Made by a program: the position numbers and the translations under genes. Under the pieces are notes generated by a model that made no database searches, had not been told where the DNA came from, and was given only the letters and a program-made list of their open reading frames with translations. From Nemorincola caseinilytica (GTDB lineage: Bacteria > Bacteroidota > Bacteroidia > Chitinophagales > Chitinophagaceae), in the NCBI RefSeq assembly GCF_039540515.1, contig NZ_BAABFA010000019.1:1-64000 (forward strand): a DNA stretch of 64,000 nt, given 5' to 3'. Shown piece by piece: positions 33,849 through 42,678 of the stretch (position 1 is its first letter; the number at the start of each line of letters is the position of its first letter).

Positions 33849-34820
33849 ATGAAACAGTTCCTGAAAAAAACACTGGCATTTGGTATAGCACTGCTGCTTG
33901 TAGCGGCGGTGGTACAGGCTCTAATAACTGTACGCATAAAGAACAAGACCACTACCGGTCACGACCACCTGACGATATACCCCGGCGAAAAGTTCGATAT
34001 ACTGTTCCTGGGCAGCTCCCGCTGCGCCGACCACTTTATTCCCGGTGTCTTCAAACAGGACGTAGGGCTCACATCCCTGAACATGGGATGCATAGGCCAT
34101 GCCGATATCCCCAGCTTCCTGCTGAAGCTGAACTACTACCTGCTGTACCACCCTGCCCCACGGTATGTGATCATGAACTTCGACCTGGCTACCATAAATG
34201 GCCCGCAAGACCCGGCACAGAACAGGAACTATTTGGCAAAACACTATTTCGCACGCTATGCATTCTTTGCTGAGCCGCACAACGAAATGGTATCGCAGTA
34301 CTTTGGCTTCAACCTGGCAGAAAGATACCTGCCCATGTATGCCATACTGAAGTACAAGATGCTGGGCGACTGCATTACCATGAAGGATGGTAGGAACTGG
34401 ATGAAAAAGGGCTACCTGGAGCAGGGAGGGGTATGGAATTTCGACCCCGTGAAGCAGAAAGATGCCGTGAGCCGTGGCCATGCCGATACCTTTCGCATAA
34501 GGTATGCGCCCATAAAAGACCAGATGCGCTATGTAAAAGACCTGTGCGCAAAGAACGGCAGCAAGCTGATATGCGTGCACACGCCCCTCTTCAGCATGGT
34601 GTACGAGGATAAAGGCTTTGAGCTGCCGGGCCAGATGTGCCGCGAGCTGGACATACCCTACATAGATATGCACAGGAATACCATTCCCGATAGCGTGGTA
34701 TATTTCTCTGATATGCTGCACCTGAACGAGACAGGCGCTACCCGGTTCTGCAAGGCCCTCTGTGCCGATAGCACCTTCCGCGCTGCACTGGGCGGTACGG
34801 CACGCACAGTGGCCCCATAA
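33849..34820 (+). CDS. SGNH/DltD-like membrane-anchored protein, MBOAT partner
   Basis: A 323-residue protein with an N-terminal membrane anchor (about residues 8-27, FGIALLLVAAVVQALITV) and an SGNH-hydrolase-like domain. The nucleophile block is FLGSSRCADHF (serine in G-S-S), and the C-terminal Asp-His block is SDMLHLNETGA. It follows the MBOAT gene after 3 bp and is probably translated with it. In known systems the SGNH partner (AlgX/AlgJ, PatB, DltD) completes acyl transfer to a glycan in the periplasm, so the same is inferred here. The exact family is not certain. Confidence 0.78.
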   Translation: MKQFLKKTLAFGIALLLVAAVVQALITVRIKNKTTTGHDHLTIYPGEKFDILFLGSSRCADHFIPGVFKQDVGLTSLNMGCIGHADIPSFLLKLNYYLLYHPAPRYVIMNFDLATINGPQDPAQNRNYLAKHYFARYAFFAEPHNEMVSQYFGFNLAERYLPMYAILKYKMLGDCITMKDGRNWMKKGYLEQGGVWNFDPVKQKDAVSRGHADTFRIRYAPIKDQMRYVKDLCAKNGSKLICVHTPLFSMVYEDKGFELPGQMCRELDIPYIDMHRNTIPDSVVYFSDMLHLNETGATRFCKALCADSTFRAALGGTARTVAP

Positions 34821-34832
34821 CGATAGGTACAT

Positions 34833-34840
34833 TATCTTTG
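34833..34840 (+). promoter_or_regulatory. -7 element directly before trpS
   Basis: TATCTTTG (TAnnTTTG) ends 8 bases before the trpS ATG and lies just after the SGNH gene stop. It predicts a leaderless or nearly leaderless transcript. No -33 TTTG at normal spacing. Confidence 0.45.
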
Positions 34841-34848
34841 CCCGCATT

Positions 34849-35853
34849 ATGAGCAAGAAAGAGATAGTAGTGAGCGGCATCCGCTCTACAGGATACCTGC
34901 ACCTGGGCAATTACTTTGGCGCTATACAGAACTATGTGCGGATGCAGGAAGAGCACAACTGCTACTTTTTTGTGGCAGACTATCACTCCCTTACCACCCA
35001 CCCCAAGCCCGAGGACCTGAAGCAGAACGTGTACCGCGTAGTGGCCGAGAACGTGGCCAGCGGCCTGGACCCCGAAAAAGTGGCCCTGTATGCACAGAGC
35101 GACATACCCGAGATACCCGAGCTATACCTGATGCTGAACATGCTGGCCTATATGGGCGAGCTGGAAAAAGTGCCCACCTTCAAAGAGAAGGTGCGCATGC
35201 AGCCCGACAATGTGAATGCAGGCCTGCTTACCTACCCCGTGCTGATGGCCGCCGACATACTGATACACAAGGCAGTGAAAGTACCCGTAGGCAAAGACCA
35301 GGAGCAGCACCTGGAAATGGCCCGCAACTTCGCTCACCGCTTCAATACACGCTATGGCACCGACCTCTTCCCCGAGCCGCAGGTATATCGTTTCAACAAT
35401 GATACGGTGAAGATCATGAGCCTGGACGGTAATGGAAAGATGAGCAAGAGCGAGAACGTGAACGCCACCATATACCTGAGCGATGATGATGATACCATAC
35501 GCAAGAAGATAATGAAGGCAAAGACCGACCAGGGCCCCACAGAGCCCAATATGGAAATGCCCGATTACATCCGCAACCTCTTTGTGCTGATGGATGTATC
35601 ATCTGCCCCCGAGACCACGGCTACCTTCAAGGCAGCCTACAACAACTGCAACATACGCTATGGCGATATGAAGAAGCAACTGGCCGAGGATATGGCGGCC
35701 TTTGTGCGCCCCATACGCGAGCGTGCTGCCGAGCTTCAGAAGGACGAAGCAGCCATAAAGAAGATACTGAAAGAGGGTGCAGAAAAAGCCCGCGCCAGCA
35801 GCGCCACTACCATAGCCGAGGCAAGGAAACTGATAGGCATCAATTACTATTGA
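34849..35853 (+). CDS. trpS: Tryptophanyl-tRNA synthetase
   Basis: Class I aminoacyl-tRNA synthetase charging tRNA-Trp. The 334-residue protein has the HIGH-equivalent TGYLHLGNYFGAIQN near residue 13, PVGKDQEQHLEMARNFAHRFN, and the KMSKS-type GKMSKSENV near 199. The ATG at 34849 is chosen because MSKKEIVVSGIRSTG matches the family N-terminus; an in-frame upstream extension overlaps the SGNH gene. The 3' end overlaps the convergent sodium symporter gene by 14 bp. All 19 isoleucines are ATA (15) or ATC (4). Confidence 0.97.
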   Translation: MSKKEIVVSGIRSTGYLHLGNYFGAIQNYVRMQEEHNCYFFVADYHSLTTHPKPEDLKQNVYRVVAENVASGLDPEKVALYAQSDIPEIPELYLMLNMLAYMGELEKVPTFKEKVRMQPDNVNAGLLTYPVLMAADILIHKAVKVPVGKDQEQHLEMARNFAHRFNTRYGTDLFPEPQVYRFNNDTVKIMSLDGNGKMSKSENVNATIYLSDDDDTIRKKIMKAKTDQGPTEPNMEMPDYIRNLFVLMDVSSAPETTATFKAAYNNCNIRYGDMKKQLAEDMAAFVRPIRERAAELQKDEAAIKKILKEGAEKARASSATTIAEARKLIGINYY

Positions 35854-37537
35854 TGCCTGCTGCCGGTGAGCGCCTGCCAATGGTAGCGATACCGCACAGC
35901 AGCATCACCAGCAGCGCACCTATCACATTCAGCCACAGGAAGGATACGAGGTCGGCGAGGTAGATAGCTATGATGGCCGCTTCTGTAATGACGGCCGCAT
36001 AAAAGACCACCTTCCCGCCTACCCTCTTCATATAGAAGGCCACAAGGAAGATACCCAGTATGGTACCATAGAACAGCGAGCCCAGTATGTTCACGGCCTC
36101 TATGAGCGAGCCCATGCGTGCCGCGAACATGGCCACCGCTATACAGAACACGCTCCATGCCAGTGTATGCAGCCTGCCCAGCCGCAGCTCGGTACGTTTA
36201 TCGGGATGGCCGCCGGGCAGGTGTATATCCATGAGCGATGATGCCGCCAGCGAATTGAGCGCGGCCGATATGGAACCCCACGATGCCAGTATGATGACCG
36301 CGAACAGCAGGCCCACCAATCCCTTTGGCAGGGAGTTCTTTACAAAGTAGAGGAAGATATAGTTGGTATCGTTCTTATCGGGGGCATAGCCCTTTTCGGC
36401 TATATATTTTACTACACTGTCTCGCAGGCCGTTCATCTGCTGCTGTGTGTTTTTGTATGCAGCTATGTCGGCACCCAGTTGTGCTTCATTCCCCGCTTTC
36501 CTGTGGTCTGCTATGGCCACGGCCTGCTGCTGGTAGCGCTCGTGTAGCTGTGTGTAGCGGGCATTCTCTCCCCCAGCCTTGGCAGGTTCCTGCCCCTGGT
36601 AAGATGCATATGCACCTGTATTGAAGTATACCGGCGCCGGGCGGAAACTATACAGCACGAATACCAGCACACCTATCAGTAGTATGAGGAACTGCATGGG
36701 TATTTTCACCAGGCCGTTCAGCAGCAGGCCCAGGCGGCTCTCGCGGGTGCTGCTGGCCGTTATGTAGCGGCCCACCTGGCTATGATCGGTACCGAAGTAG
36801 GAAAGCGCCAGGAAGAACCCGCCTATCAGCCCGCTCCATATATTGTACTTATCGTGCCAGTCGAATTTAGTGGTTATCACGTTCAGCTTGCCCGCTCGTC
36901 CGGCTATGTACAGTGCATCGTCCAGGCCTATGCTTGCAGGTAATTGTTTTACCACCAGCACACCTGCCAGCGCCATAGAGGCCAGTATCACTAGGAACTG
37001 CAGCTTTTGCGTATGCGCTACCGCCTTGGCGCCGCCGGTATAGGTATATACCATCAGCAGGCCGCCCATCACTATATTGGTGAGGTAGATGTCCCATCCC
37101 AGCATGGACGATAATATGATGGAGGGCGCATAGATGCTGACCCCCGTGGACAGTCCCCGCGACAGCAGGAACAGCAACGAGGTAAGCAGGCGCGTACGCC
37201 GGTCGAAACGCTGCTCCAGGTATTCGTATGCCGTATATACATTGAGCCTGCTGAAGACGGGTATGAAGGTGATGCATATGACCACCATGGCCAGCGGCAG
37301 CCCGAAGTAGTTCTGCACAAAGCGCATACCATCGGTATAGGCCAGCCCCGGCGCCGAAAGAAAGGTGATGGCGCTGGCCTGCGTGGCCATTACCCCCAGC
37401 AACACCACATACCATGGCATGCGCCTGTCGGCCAACAGGTAAGAATTAGCACCATCCTGCCCGCGGCCTTTGTACATACCATACCCTATCATGGCGGCGA
37501 GGGTCAGCAGCAGTACTATCCAGTCGGTAAGGCTCAT
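35840..37537 (-). CDS. Sodium:solute symporter family transporter
   Basis: A 565-residue SSF (LeuT-fold) transporter with about 13-14 membrane segments. The N-terminus DWIVLLLTLAAMIGYGMYKG with SYLLADRRMPWYVVLLGVMA is typical. ATQASAITFLSAPGLAY and EYLEQRFDRRTR follow. A hydrophilic insertion around residues 300-370 contains coiled-coil-like sequence. The transported solute cannot be told; members of this group carry sugars, sialic acids or similar. The stop overlaps the trpS 3' end by 14 bp on the opposite strand. Confidence 0.92.
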   Translation of the reverse strand: MSLTDWIVLLLTLAAMIGYGMYKGRGQDGANSYLLADRRMPWYVVLLGVMATQASAITFLSAPGLAYTDGMRFVQNYFGLPLAMVVICITFIPVFSRLNVYTAYEYLEQRFDRRTRLLTSLLFLLSRGLSTGVSIYAPSIILSSMLGWDIYLTNIVMGGLLMVYTYTGGAKAVAHTQKLQFLVILASMALAGVLVVKQLPASIGLDDALYIAGRAGKLNVITTKFDWHDKYNIWSGLIGGFFLALSYFGTDHSQVGRYITASSTRESRLGLLLNGLVKIPMQFLILLIGVLVFVLYSFRPAPVYFNTGAYASYQGQEPAKAGGENARYTQLHERYQQQAVAIADHRKAGNEAQLGADIAAYKNTQQQMNGLRDSVVKYIAEKGYAPDKNDTNYIFLYFVKNSLPKGLVGLLFAVIILASWGSISAALNSLAASSLMDIHLPGGHPDKRTELRLGRLHTLAWSVFCIAVAMFAARMGSLIEAVNILGSLFYGTILGIFLVAFYMKRVGGKVVFYAAVITEAAIIAIYLADLVSFLWLNVIGALLVMLLCGIATIGRRSPAAGINSN

Positions 37538-37570
37538 GTGTGGGCGATAGATATGGCGTAATATACCACA

Positions 37571-37605
37571 ACATAGCCATACGAATATCCCCCGTATGGC
37601 TATGT
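37571..37605. repeat. Perfect 13-bp inverted repeat
   Basis: ACATAGCCATACG and CGTATGGCTATGT are separated by 9 bases, 34 bp before the symporter ATG and after the SRPBCC stop. No T-run follows on either strand, so an operator or RNA hairpin in the symporter leader is as likely as a terminator. Confidence 0.6.
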
Positions 37606-37640
37606 ACTTTGTTAAAAAAAATGCCTTGTATGGTCGCGGC

Positions 37641-38078
37641 CTATCTTTCGGCTATCGCCTTTATATTGGCCATTGCCTTGGGCCACATACCGTCGAACAT
37701 CTCTACGAAGTCGGAAGGGACATCTATATCTACTACCAGCTCGGTGCCGCCATTGCTGTTACGCAGGGTGTAGTTCTCCAGCGATCCCGCCCATTGCCGT
37801 ACTTTTTCGCTGGTGGTATCTTCCACCCTACCTCTCACCTCGCCCAGGTGTTCTATGGACATGAATTCGGCAGGCCTGCTCTCTGCTATGCGAGATACCA
37901 TGCCATCGCCATTCTCGCCGAGGAACAATGTTTTACTTCCCGTTTTCCAGTCGGTAACGGCATAGGATCCGGGCGAGAATGCCGTTGTCCATTCGCGGTA
38001 GGTCTTATCGTCCCAGAGTATGTCCCATACTTTTTCGCGGGGTGCATCTATCTGCACTTTGTACTGTTTCTTTTCCAT
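37641..38078 (-). CDS. SRPBCC (START/Bet v1-like) domain protein
   Basis: A 145-residue SRPBCC protein. The start KVQIDAPREKVWDILWDD, the middle EWTTAFSPGS/VTDWKTGSKTLFL and the final helix MWPKAMANIKAIAER match the fold and the paralogue at 12482-12922 closely. Probably cytoplasmic and ligand-binding. It begins a run of three small leftward genes with NTF2/SRPBCC folds. Confidence 0.82.
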   Translation of the reverse strand: MEKKQYKVQIDAPREKVWDILWDDKTYREWTTAFSPGSYAVTDWKTGSKTLFLGENGDGMVSRIAESRPAEFMSIEHLGEVRGRVEDTTSEKVRQWAGSLENYTLRNSNGGTELVVDIDVPSDFVEMFDGMWPKAMANIKAIAER

Positions 38079-38176
38079 GTGTCATTGAGTTTAATAAGGC
38101 AAAGATAGACCACCTCTGCCAAGACAACGATACACGGGTCCGACAATAAACAGGGCGATCGCGACAGCTACTGCCA

Positions 38177-38536
38177 TCAGCCGTGGTACACCCGCGAGGC
38201 TACTATGCGGCCACCGGTCACCTCCAGTACTTCGGCCACCAGCATATCTGGCTCACTTTCTACACTGCGCACATACTCCATAAAAACGCGTTCCTCATTG
38301 GCAGTGAGGGTAGTATACCTGTAGTGCAGTGTAGGCAGCCTGTCGAACGCATCGCGCCACCATGTGCGCAGGGCGTCCTTACCCTTTACCAGTCCATTGG
38401 TCTCGGGGTGGCGTATCTTCAGCTTGGGGCTGTAGTGTACAGCATCATCGTCATAGAGTGCCAGCAGGTATTCTAAGTTATGTTCGTTAAAAGCGGCGAA
38501 CCATTTTTTTGCTATTTCCTCGTTCGGGTGGGTCAT
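38177..38536 (-). CDS. NTF2-like/SnoaL-like domain protein
   Basis: A 119-residue cone-fold protein of the NTF2/SnoaL-like superfamily. The start EEIAKKWFAAFNEHNLEYLLALYDDDAVHYSP, represented by WFAAFNEHNLEYLLALYDDD, and the closing G-G-R-I-V-A-S-R-V-Y-H-G are typical. The superfamily includes isomerases, hydrolases and plain ligand binders, so no reaction can be assigned. The ATG at 38536 is preferred over a TTG two codons upstream. Confidence 0.8.
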   Translation of the reverse strand: MTHPNEEIAKKWFAAFNEHNLEYLLALYDDDAVHYSPKLKIRHPETNGLVKGKDALRTWWRDAFDRLPTLHYRYTTLTANEERVFMEYVRSVESEPDMLVAEVLEVTGGRIVASRVYHG

Positions 38537-38571
38537 AGGCAAATATACCTATGCGGAAACAATAATATCCA

Positions 38572-38991
38572 TCATCGGCCGCAGGCACATCCTATATTCT
38601 CTGCCAGCTTGCAATGCATTCGCCTTAGCAGCCTTATAAAGAAGGGCCATACAAAGAAAGGCCCGCGAAAAGTGATGGTCTCTGTGACTATGGTGCCATG
38701 GCCGTTCTGCACCATATCGAACACCAGTCGCAGGTCGGCGCCCCTGCGTATGGGCGAATGCATTACCACCCGCACATTGGGCACAGCCTCTATTATGCTT
38801 ACAGGGTAAGAGAAAGATATGCCTATGCCCATCACCCGCAACCGCTCATACAGCATATGGTCGTTGCCGCCCAGCGGTTCGCACCTGTATATCACCGGGT
38901 GCATATCTACAAAGCGGGGCATATCGCAGAAATAGGGATAGATCTCCTCTACCCTGCCGGGAATATGATGTACGAGAACTGTCTCTGCCAT
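38572..38991 (-). CDS. SRPBCC-like small protein
   Basis: A 139-residue protein with the general SRPBCC pattern: VHHIPGRVEEIYPYFCDMPRF, a central set of strands, TETITFRGPFFVWPFF and a C-terminal helix (IRLLRRMHCKLAENI). It is more distant from the two other SRPBCC proteins here. Lies between the NTF2-like gene and the nucleoside phosphorylase on the same strand. Confidence 0.7.
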   Translation of the reverse strand: MAETVLVHHIPGRVEEIYPYFCDMPRFVDMHPVIYRCEPLGGNDHMLYERLRVMGIGISFSYPVSIIEAVPNVRVVMHSPIRRGADLRLVFDMVQNGHGTIVTETITFRGPFFVWPFFIRLLRRMHCKLAENIGCACGR

Positions 38992-39032
38992 ACACTATCA
39001 AAGATACCCCGATCTGCGTTAAGCAATTCTTA

Positions 39033-39920
39033 TTACAGGTCGTTATCGGCTATCACCTGCAGCGACTGCCGTATCATGTTATCCACGGCACGGTCGGTAT
39101 CGGCAGAGAAGGTCTTTGTGGCCCTGTTGGCCACGGCCGTACTGATAGACAGGCACTTGTGCCCCAGCAGTGCGCCCATACCATATATGGCCGATGTCTC
39201 CATCTCGAAGTTGGCCACACGATGGCCCTTGTGCCCGAACGATGCCAGTGCATCCAGTATGTGCGGGAATGCAGGTTGCAGGCGCAGCGTACGCCCCTGC
39301 GGACCATAAAAGCCGGGGCAGGTGACGGTGATGCCATGTACATAGCCATCGGTAAAATGCGAACGCAACTCCGCAGCGCCCTCGCATATATATGGGTGTA
39401 TGTTCTTGCCCGTGGTAGCTATATGCTGTGCGAATGCCGCAAGCAGTTCTTGTTGCGCTGCATTCACTTCCATATCGTAGAACAGCATCAGGTTGTCCAG
39501 CCCCATAGCGTAGGTAGAAACGATCATGCTATCTACAGGTACATCGGCCTGCAGAGTACCGCATGTGCCCAGGCGAATGATGGACAACGAGGTCTTGTGT
39601 TCATTTATGGTCCTCGTGGCAAGGTCTATGTTCATAAGGGCATCTATCTCGTTCAGCACTATATCTATATTGCCCACGCCTATGCCTGTACTGATAACAC
39701 TGATGCGCCTGTTGGCCACATAGCCCGTATGAGTGATGAACTCACGATGCTGCGCCCTATGCTCTATCTTATCGAAGTATTTGGACACCTCCTTTACCCT
39801 GTCAGGGCTGCCTACGGTGATAACGGTGGGCGCCAGGTGCTCCGGTGCTATATCTATGTGGTAAATGGTGCCGCGCTCTGTGATGATGAGTTCCGATGGT
39901 TCTATGTGTCTGCCGCTCAT
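39033..39920 (-). CDS. Nucleoside phosphorylase (uridine phosphorylase-like)
   Basis: A 295-residue member of the NP-I (PNP/UDP) family, which cleaves nucleosides with phosphate to free base and ribose-1-phosphate. Motifs: VGSPDRVKEVSKYFD at the phosphate site, STGIGVGNIDIVLNE, IIRLGTCGTLQADVPV and the ribose-binding NFEMETSAIYGMG. These favour uridine/pyrimidine phosphorylase-like use, but purine use is not excluded. It is divergent from the dioxygenase-cdd-CNT operon, which supports a nucleoside-salvage role. Confidence 0.88.
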   Translation of the reverse strand: MSGRHIEPSELIITERGTIYHIDIAPEHLAPTVITVGSPDRVKEVSKYFDKIEHRAQHREFITHTGYVANRRISVISTGIGVGNIDIVLNEIDALMNIDLATRTINEHKTSLSIIRLGTCGTLQADVPVDSMIVSTYAMGLDNLMLFYDMEVNAAQQELLAAFAQHIATTGKNIHPYICEGAAELRSHFTDGYVHGITVTCPGFYGPQGRTLRLQPAFPHILDALASFGHKGHRVANFEMETSAIYGMGALLGHKCLSISTAVANRATKTFSADTDRAVDNMIRQSLQVIADNDL

Positions 39921-40055
39921 GGTAGTAAAGATATTGGGAGGGGAAAATTAGCCGCTATATGCTTCGCAAGCCCACCATCACCGAAACTTAACGATAACAC
40001 AATATACGCTACCTTCATTAAGAACTACTATTGCTAACAATTCAACAGCAGCATT

Positions 40056-41000
40056 ATGAACATTCCTGTAGTGGACCTGGCCGATATGCACAGCGGCAAT
40101 GACGAACAGAAACAACATTTTGTACAAAGCCTGGGCAAGGCCTATGAGGAAGTAGGCTTCGTGGCCCTAAAGGGCCATGGCATACCCGACGACCTGATAG
40201 CCAAACTGTACACCGAAACACAGGCTTTCTTCTCGCTACCTGCAGACACCAAAACAAAGTACAAGAGACCCGAACTATCGGGCCAGCGTGGCTATACATC
40301 TTTTGGCACAGAACACGCCAAAGGCTATGATGCGCCCGACCTGAAGGAGTTCTTCCAGTTCGGGCAGATAGTGGAGCCGGGCGCTCCCAACCCCGAGCAG
40401 TACCCCGGCAATGTATCGGTAGCAGAGACGCCGTACTTCACCCCTACCATGCTGGAAGCCTACAGGGCCTTCGAGCGTACGGGCTTGGCCATGCTGCGCG
40501 CTATAGCCCTATACCTGGGGCTCGATGAGCACTACTTCGACCGGTATGTGCAGAACGGCAACTCCATACTCAGGGCCATATATTATCCGCCTATCACTAC
40601 AGAGCCGTTATCGGCCATCCGTGCCGAACAGCATGAGGATATAAATCTCATCACCCTGCTGGTGGGCGCATCGGCCGACGGCCTGCAGATACTCACCCGC
40701 CAGAACGAGTGGGTGCCTGTGACATCGCTGCCGGAACAGATAGTGGTGAACGTGGGCGATATGCTGCAACGCCTCACCAACGACCGCCTGCGCTCTACCA
40801 CTCACCGCGTAGTGAACCCGCCCCGCGAGCAGTGGCATACACCCCGCTACTCCATACCATTCTTCCTGCACCCGGTGAGCGATATGAGCCTGGTCTGCCT
40901 GGATAGCTGCATCAGCGATGAGCGCCCCAAGGCCTACGAAGACTATACCGCAGGCCAGTACCTGGATGAAAGGCTGATGGAAATAGGACTGAAGAAATGA
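40056..41000 (+). CDS. Isopenicillin N synthase-like Fe(II)/2-oxoglutarate dioxygenase
   Basis: A 314-residue oxygenase of the IPNS/2OG-Fe(II) family. The N-terminal DIOX_N domain starts IPVVDLADM and contains the typical GFVALKGHGIPDDLI. The jelly-roll domain has iron ligands in HEDINLITLLVG (HxD) and STTHRVVNP (distal His), and the 2OG-binding RYSIPFF (RxS). Its last bases overlap the start of cdd (ATGA), so the two are translationally coupled. Fungal thymine-7-hydroxylase and a pyrimidine deoxyribonucleoside hydroxylase belong to the same broad family, so oxidation of a pyrimidine base or nucleoside is a reasonable but untested guess. Confidence 0.85.
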   Translation: MNIPVVDLADMHSGNDEQKQHFVQSLGKAYEEVGFVALKGHGIPDDLIAKLYTETQAFFSLPADTKTKYKRPELSGQRGYTSFGTEHAKGYDAPDLKEFFQFGQIVEPGAPNPEQYPGNVSVAETPYFTPTMLEAYRAFERTGLAMLRAIALYLGLDEHYFDRYVQNGNSILRAIYYPPITTEPLSAIRAEQHEDINLITLLVGASADGLQILTRQNEWVPVTSLPEQIVVNVGDMLQRLTNDRLRSTTHRVVNPPREQWHTPRYSIPFFLHPVSDMSLVCLDSCISDERPKAYEDYTAGQYLDERLMEIGLKK

Positions 41001-41386
41001 TGAAGTACCTACCCGAAGCACAGGCCGCAGAGCTGATGCAGCATGCGCAGGCCGCGGCTGCATACTCCTATTCTCCCTACTCGCATTTTGCGGTGGGCGC
41101 CGCAGTACTTACCACAGATGGTACTATCTTTAATGGAACGAACGTAGAGAACGCATCGTATGGGGTCACTATCTGCGCAGAGCGCACCGCGCTGGGTCAG
41201 GCCATAGCACAGGGCCGCAGAGATATAGTGGCCGTAGCGGTATGGTCTGCCACAGATACCATATCGCCATGCGGCGCATGCAGGCAGTACATCATAGAGT
41301 TCGGCAGAGATATAGTTATAGTTTTCAGGCAGGAGGGACAGGTGATACAAAGAACGATAGGCGAGTTGCTGCCATTCGCATTCTAA
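40997..41386 (+). CDS. cdd: Cytidine deaminase
   Basis: Cdd deaminates cytidine and deoxycytidine to uridine forms. The 129-residue length fits the tetrameric type. The zinc site is complete: TICAERTALGQA (Cys plus catalytic Glu) and SPCGACRQYI. The substrate motif GTNVENASYG is present. Its start overlaps the dioxygenase stop, and the nucleoside transporter follows after 49 bp. Confidence 0.96.
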   Translation: MMKYLPEAQAAELMQHAQAAAAYSYSPYSHFAVGAAVLTTDGTIFNGTNVENASYGVTICAERTALGQAIAQGRRDIVAVAVWSATDTISPCGACRQYIIEFGRDIVIVFRQEGQVIQRTIGELLPFAF

Positions 41387-41435
41387 AGGACCACAATGGG
41401 GTGATCGCCGCCCCGGCTACCAAAGAGAACAGACA

Positions 41436-42668
41436 ATGGAACGTTTTACCGGCATCATAGGCATATTACTGATATTGGGAATAGCATTCCTTTTCTCGAA
41501 CAATAAACGACGCATAGACAGGCGGCTAGTGCTGAGCGGGCTGGTGCTGCAGATAGGCATAGCCCTGCTGGTGCTGAAGGTGCCCGCGTTCAATCAGTTC
41601 TTCCAGGGTATGGGACGCGCCATGCAAAAGCTGGAGAGCTTTGCCAGGGAAGGCGTAGCCTTTGTATACGGCGGCCTCGCGGCCATAGATGCCAATGGCA
41701 ATGCCGTGAACTATGGCATAGCGCATGTGTTCGTCTTCGCGTTCAACATCACGGCCACGGTAACGCTGCTGTGTGTGCTGGTGGCCATACTGTATCATTT
41801 GCGGGTCATGCAGTTCATAGTATCTATGGTAGCCAGAGTGATGCATGTAGTGATGCGCGTGAGCGGTGCCGAGGCACTGAGCAATGCGGCCAGCGCCTTT
41901 GTAGGGCAGGTAGAGGCACAGGTGATGATACGCGCCTACCTGCCTACCATGACGGCCAGTGAGCTGCTGGCATCTATGAGCGGCAGCCTGGCCTGCATAT
42001 CGGGCAGCATACTGGTGGTATATGCCAATATGGGTGTGCGTGCCGACCACCTCATAGCCGCCAGCCTGATGGCCGCACCCGGCGCGCTGGTGATATCGAA
42101 GATCGTATTTCCCGAAACAGAGGCGTCGCCCACTATGGGCACCGTGAAACTGGATGTAAAAAGCGGGTATACCAACCTGGTAGATGCCATAACGCATGGC
42201 GCGGCCGATGGCTTCAAGATATCGATGAACATGATAGCCATGCTCATAGCCTTTATAGCGCTCATAGCCATGGTGAACTGGGGCTTGCATCACATATCGC
42301 CCGGCCTCTCGCTCGATACGATATTCGGCACCTTGTTCTACCCCATGGCGTGGGCCATGGGCATACCCACTGCCGATGTACACAATGCTGCCACCCTGCT
42401 GGGGCAAAAGCTCACCATCAATGAGTTCGTGGCTTTCCGCAGCCTCACCAATGGCACTGTGCCCATCATCACGCAAAAGGGCCTCACCGTAGTATCTATA
42501 GCCATATGCGGCTTTGCCAACTTCAGCAGTGTAGGCATGCAGATAGGCGGTATAGGCTCCATAGCCCCCGAACGCCGCACCGACCTTGCCAAACTGGGCC
42601 TGAAGGCGCTGCTGTGCGGTACGCTTGCCTCCTACCTTTCGGCCTGCATAGCCGGCATACTGCAGTGA
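41436..42668 (+). CDS. Concentrative nucleoside transporter (NupC/CNT family)
   Basis: A 410-residue inner-membrane nucleoside symporter, with the CNT core visible throughout. It opens with a hydrophobic segment (GIIGILLILGIAFLFS), followed by FVGQVEAQVMIRAYLPTMTASEL (nucleoside-binding loop), VYANMGVRADHLIAASLMAAPGAL and the C-terminal signature GFANFSSVGMQIGGIG. It is the third gene of the dioxygenase-cdd-transporter operon. It converges on the PspC gene with a 10-bp gap. Confidence 0.94.
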   Translation: MERFTGIIGILLILGIAFLFSNNKRRIDRRLVLSGLVLQIGIALLVLKVPAFNQFFQGMGRAMQKLESFAREGVAFVYGGLAAIDANGNAVNYGIAHVFVFAFNITATVTLLCVLVAILYHLRVMQFIVSMVARVMHVVMRVSGAEALSNAASAFVGQVEAQVMIRAYLPTMTASELLASMSGSLACISGSILVVYANMGVRADHLIAASLMAAPGALVISKIVFPETEASPTMGTVKLDVKSGYTNLVDAITHGAADGFKISMNMIAMLIAFIALIAMVNWGLHHISPGLSLDTIFGTLFYPMAWAMGIPTADVHNAATLLGQKLTINEFVAFRSLTNGTVPIITQKGLTVVSIAICGFANFSSVGMQIGGIGSIAPERRTDLAKLGLKALLCGTLASYLSACIAGILQ

Positions 42669-42678
42669 TGCAGCACGC

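Noticed and set aside
41526..42476. Leftward open frame opposite the nucleoside transporter
   Set aside because: Shadow of the CNT gene; composition (many His, Tyr, Gly) is unlike real genes of the window.
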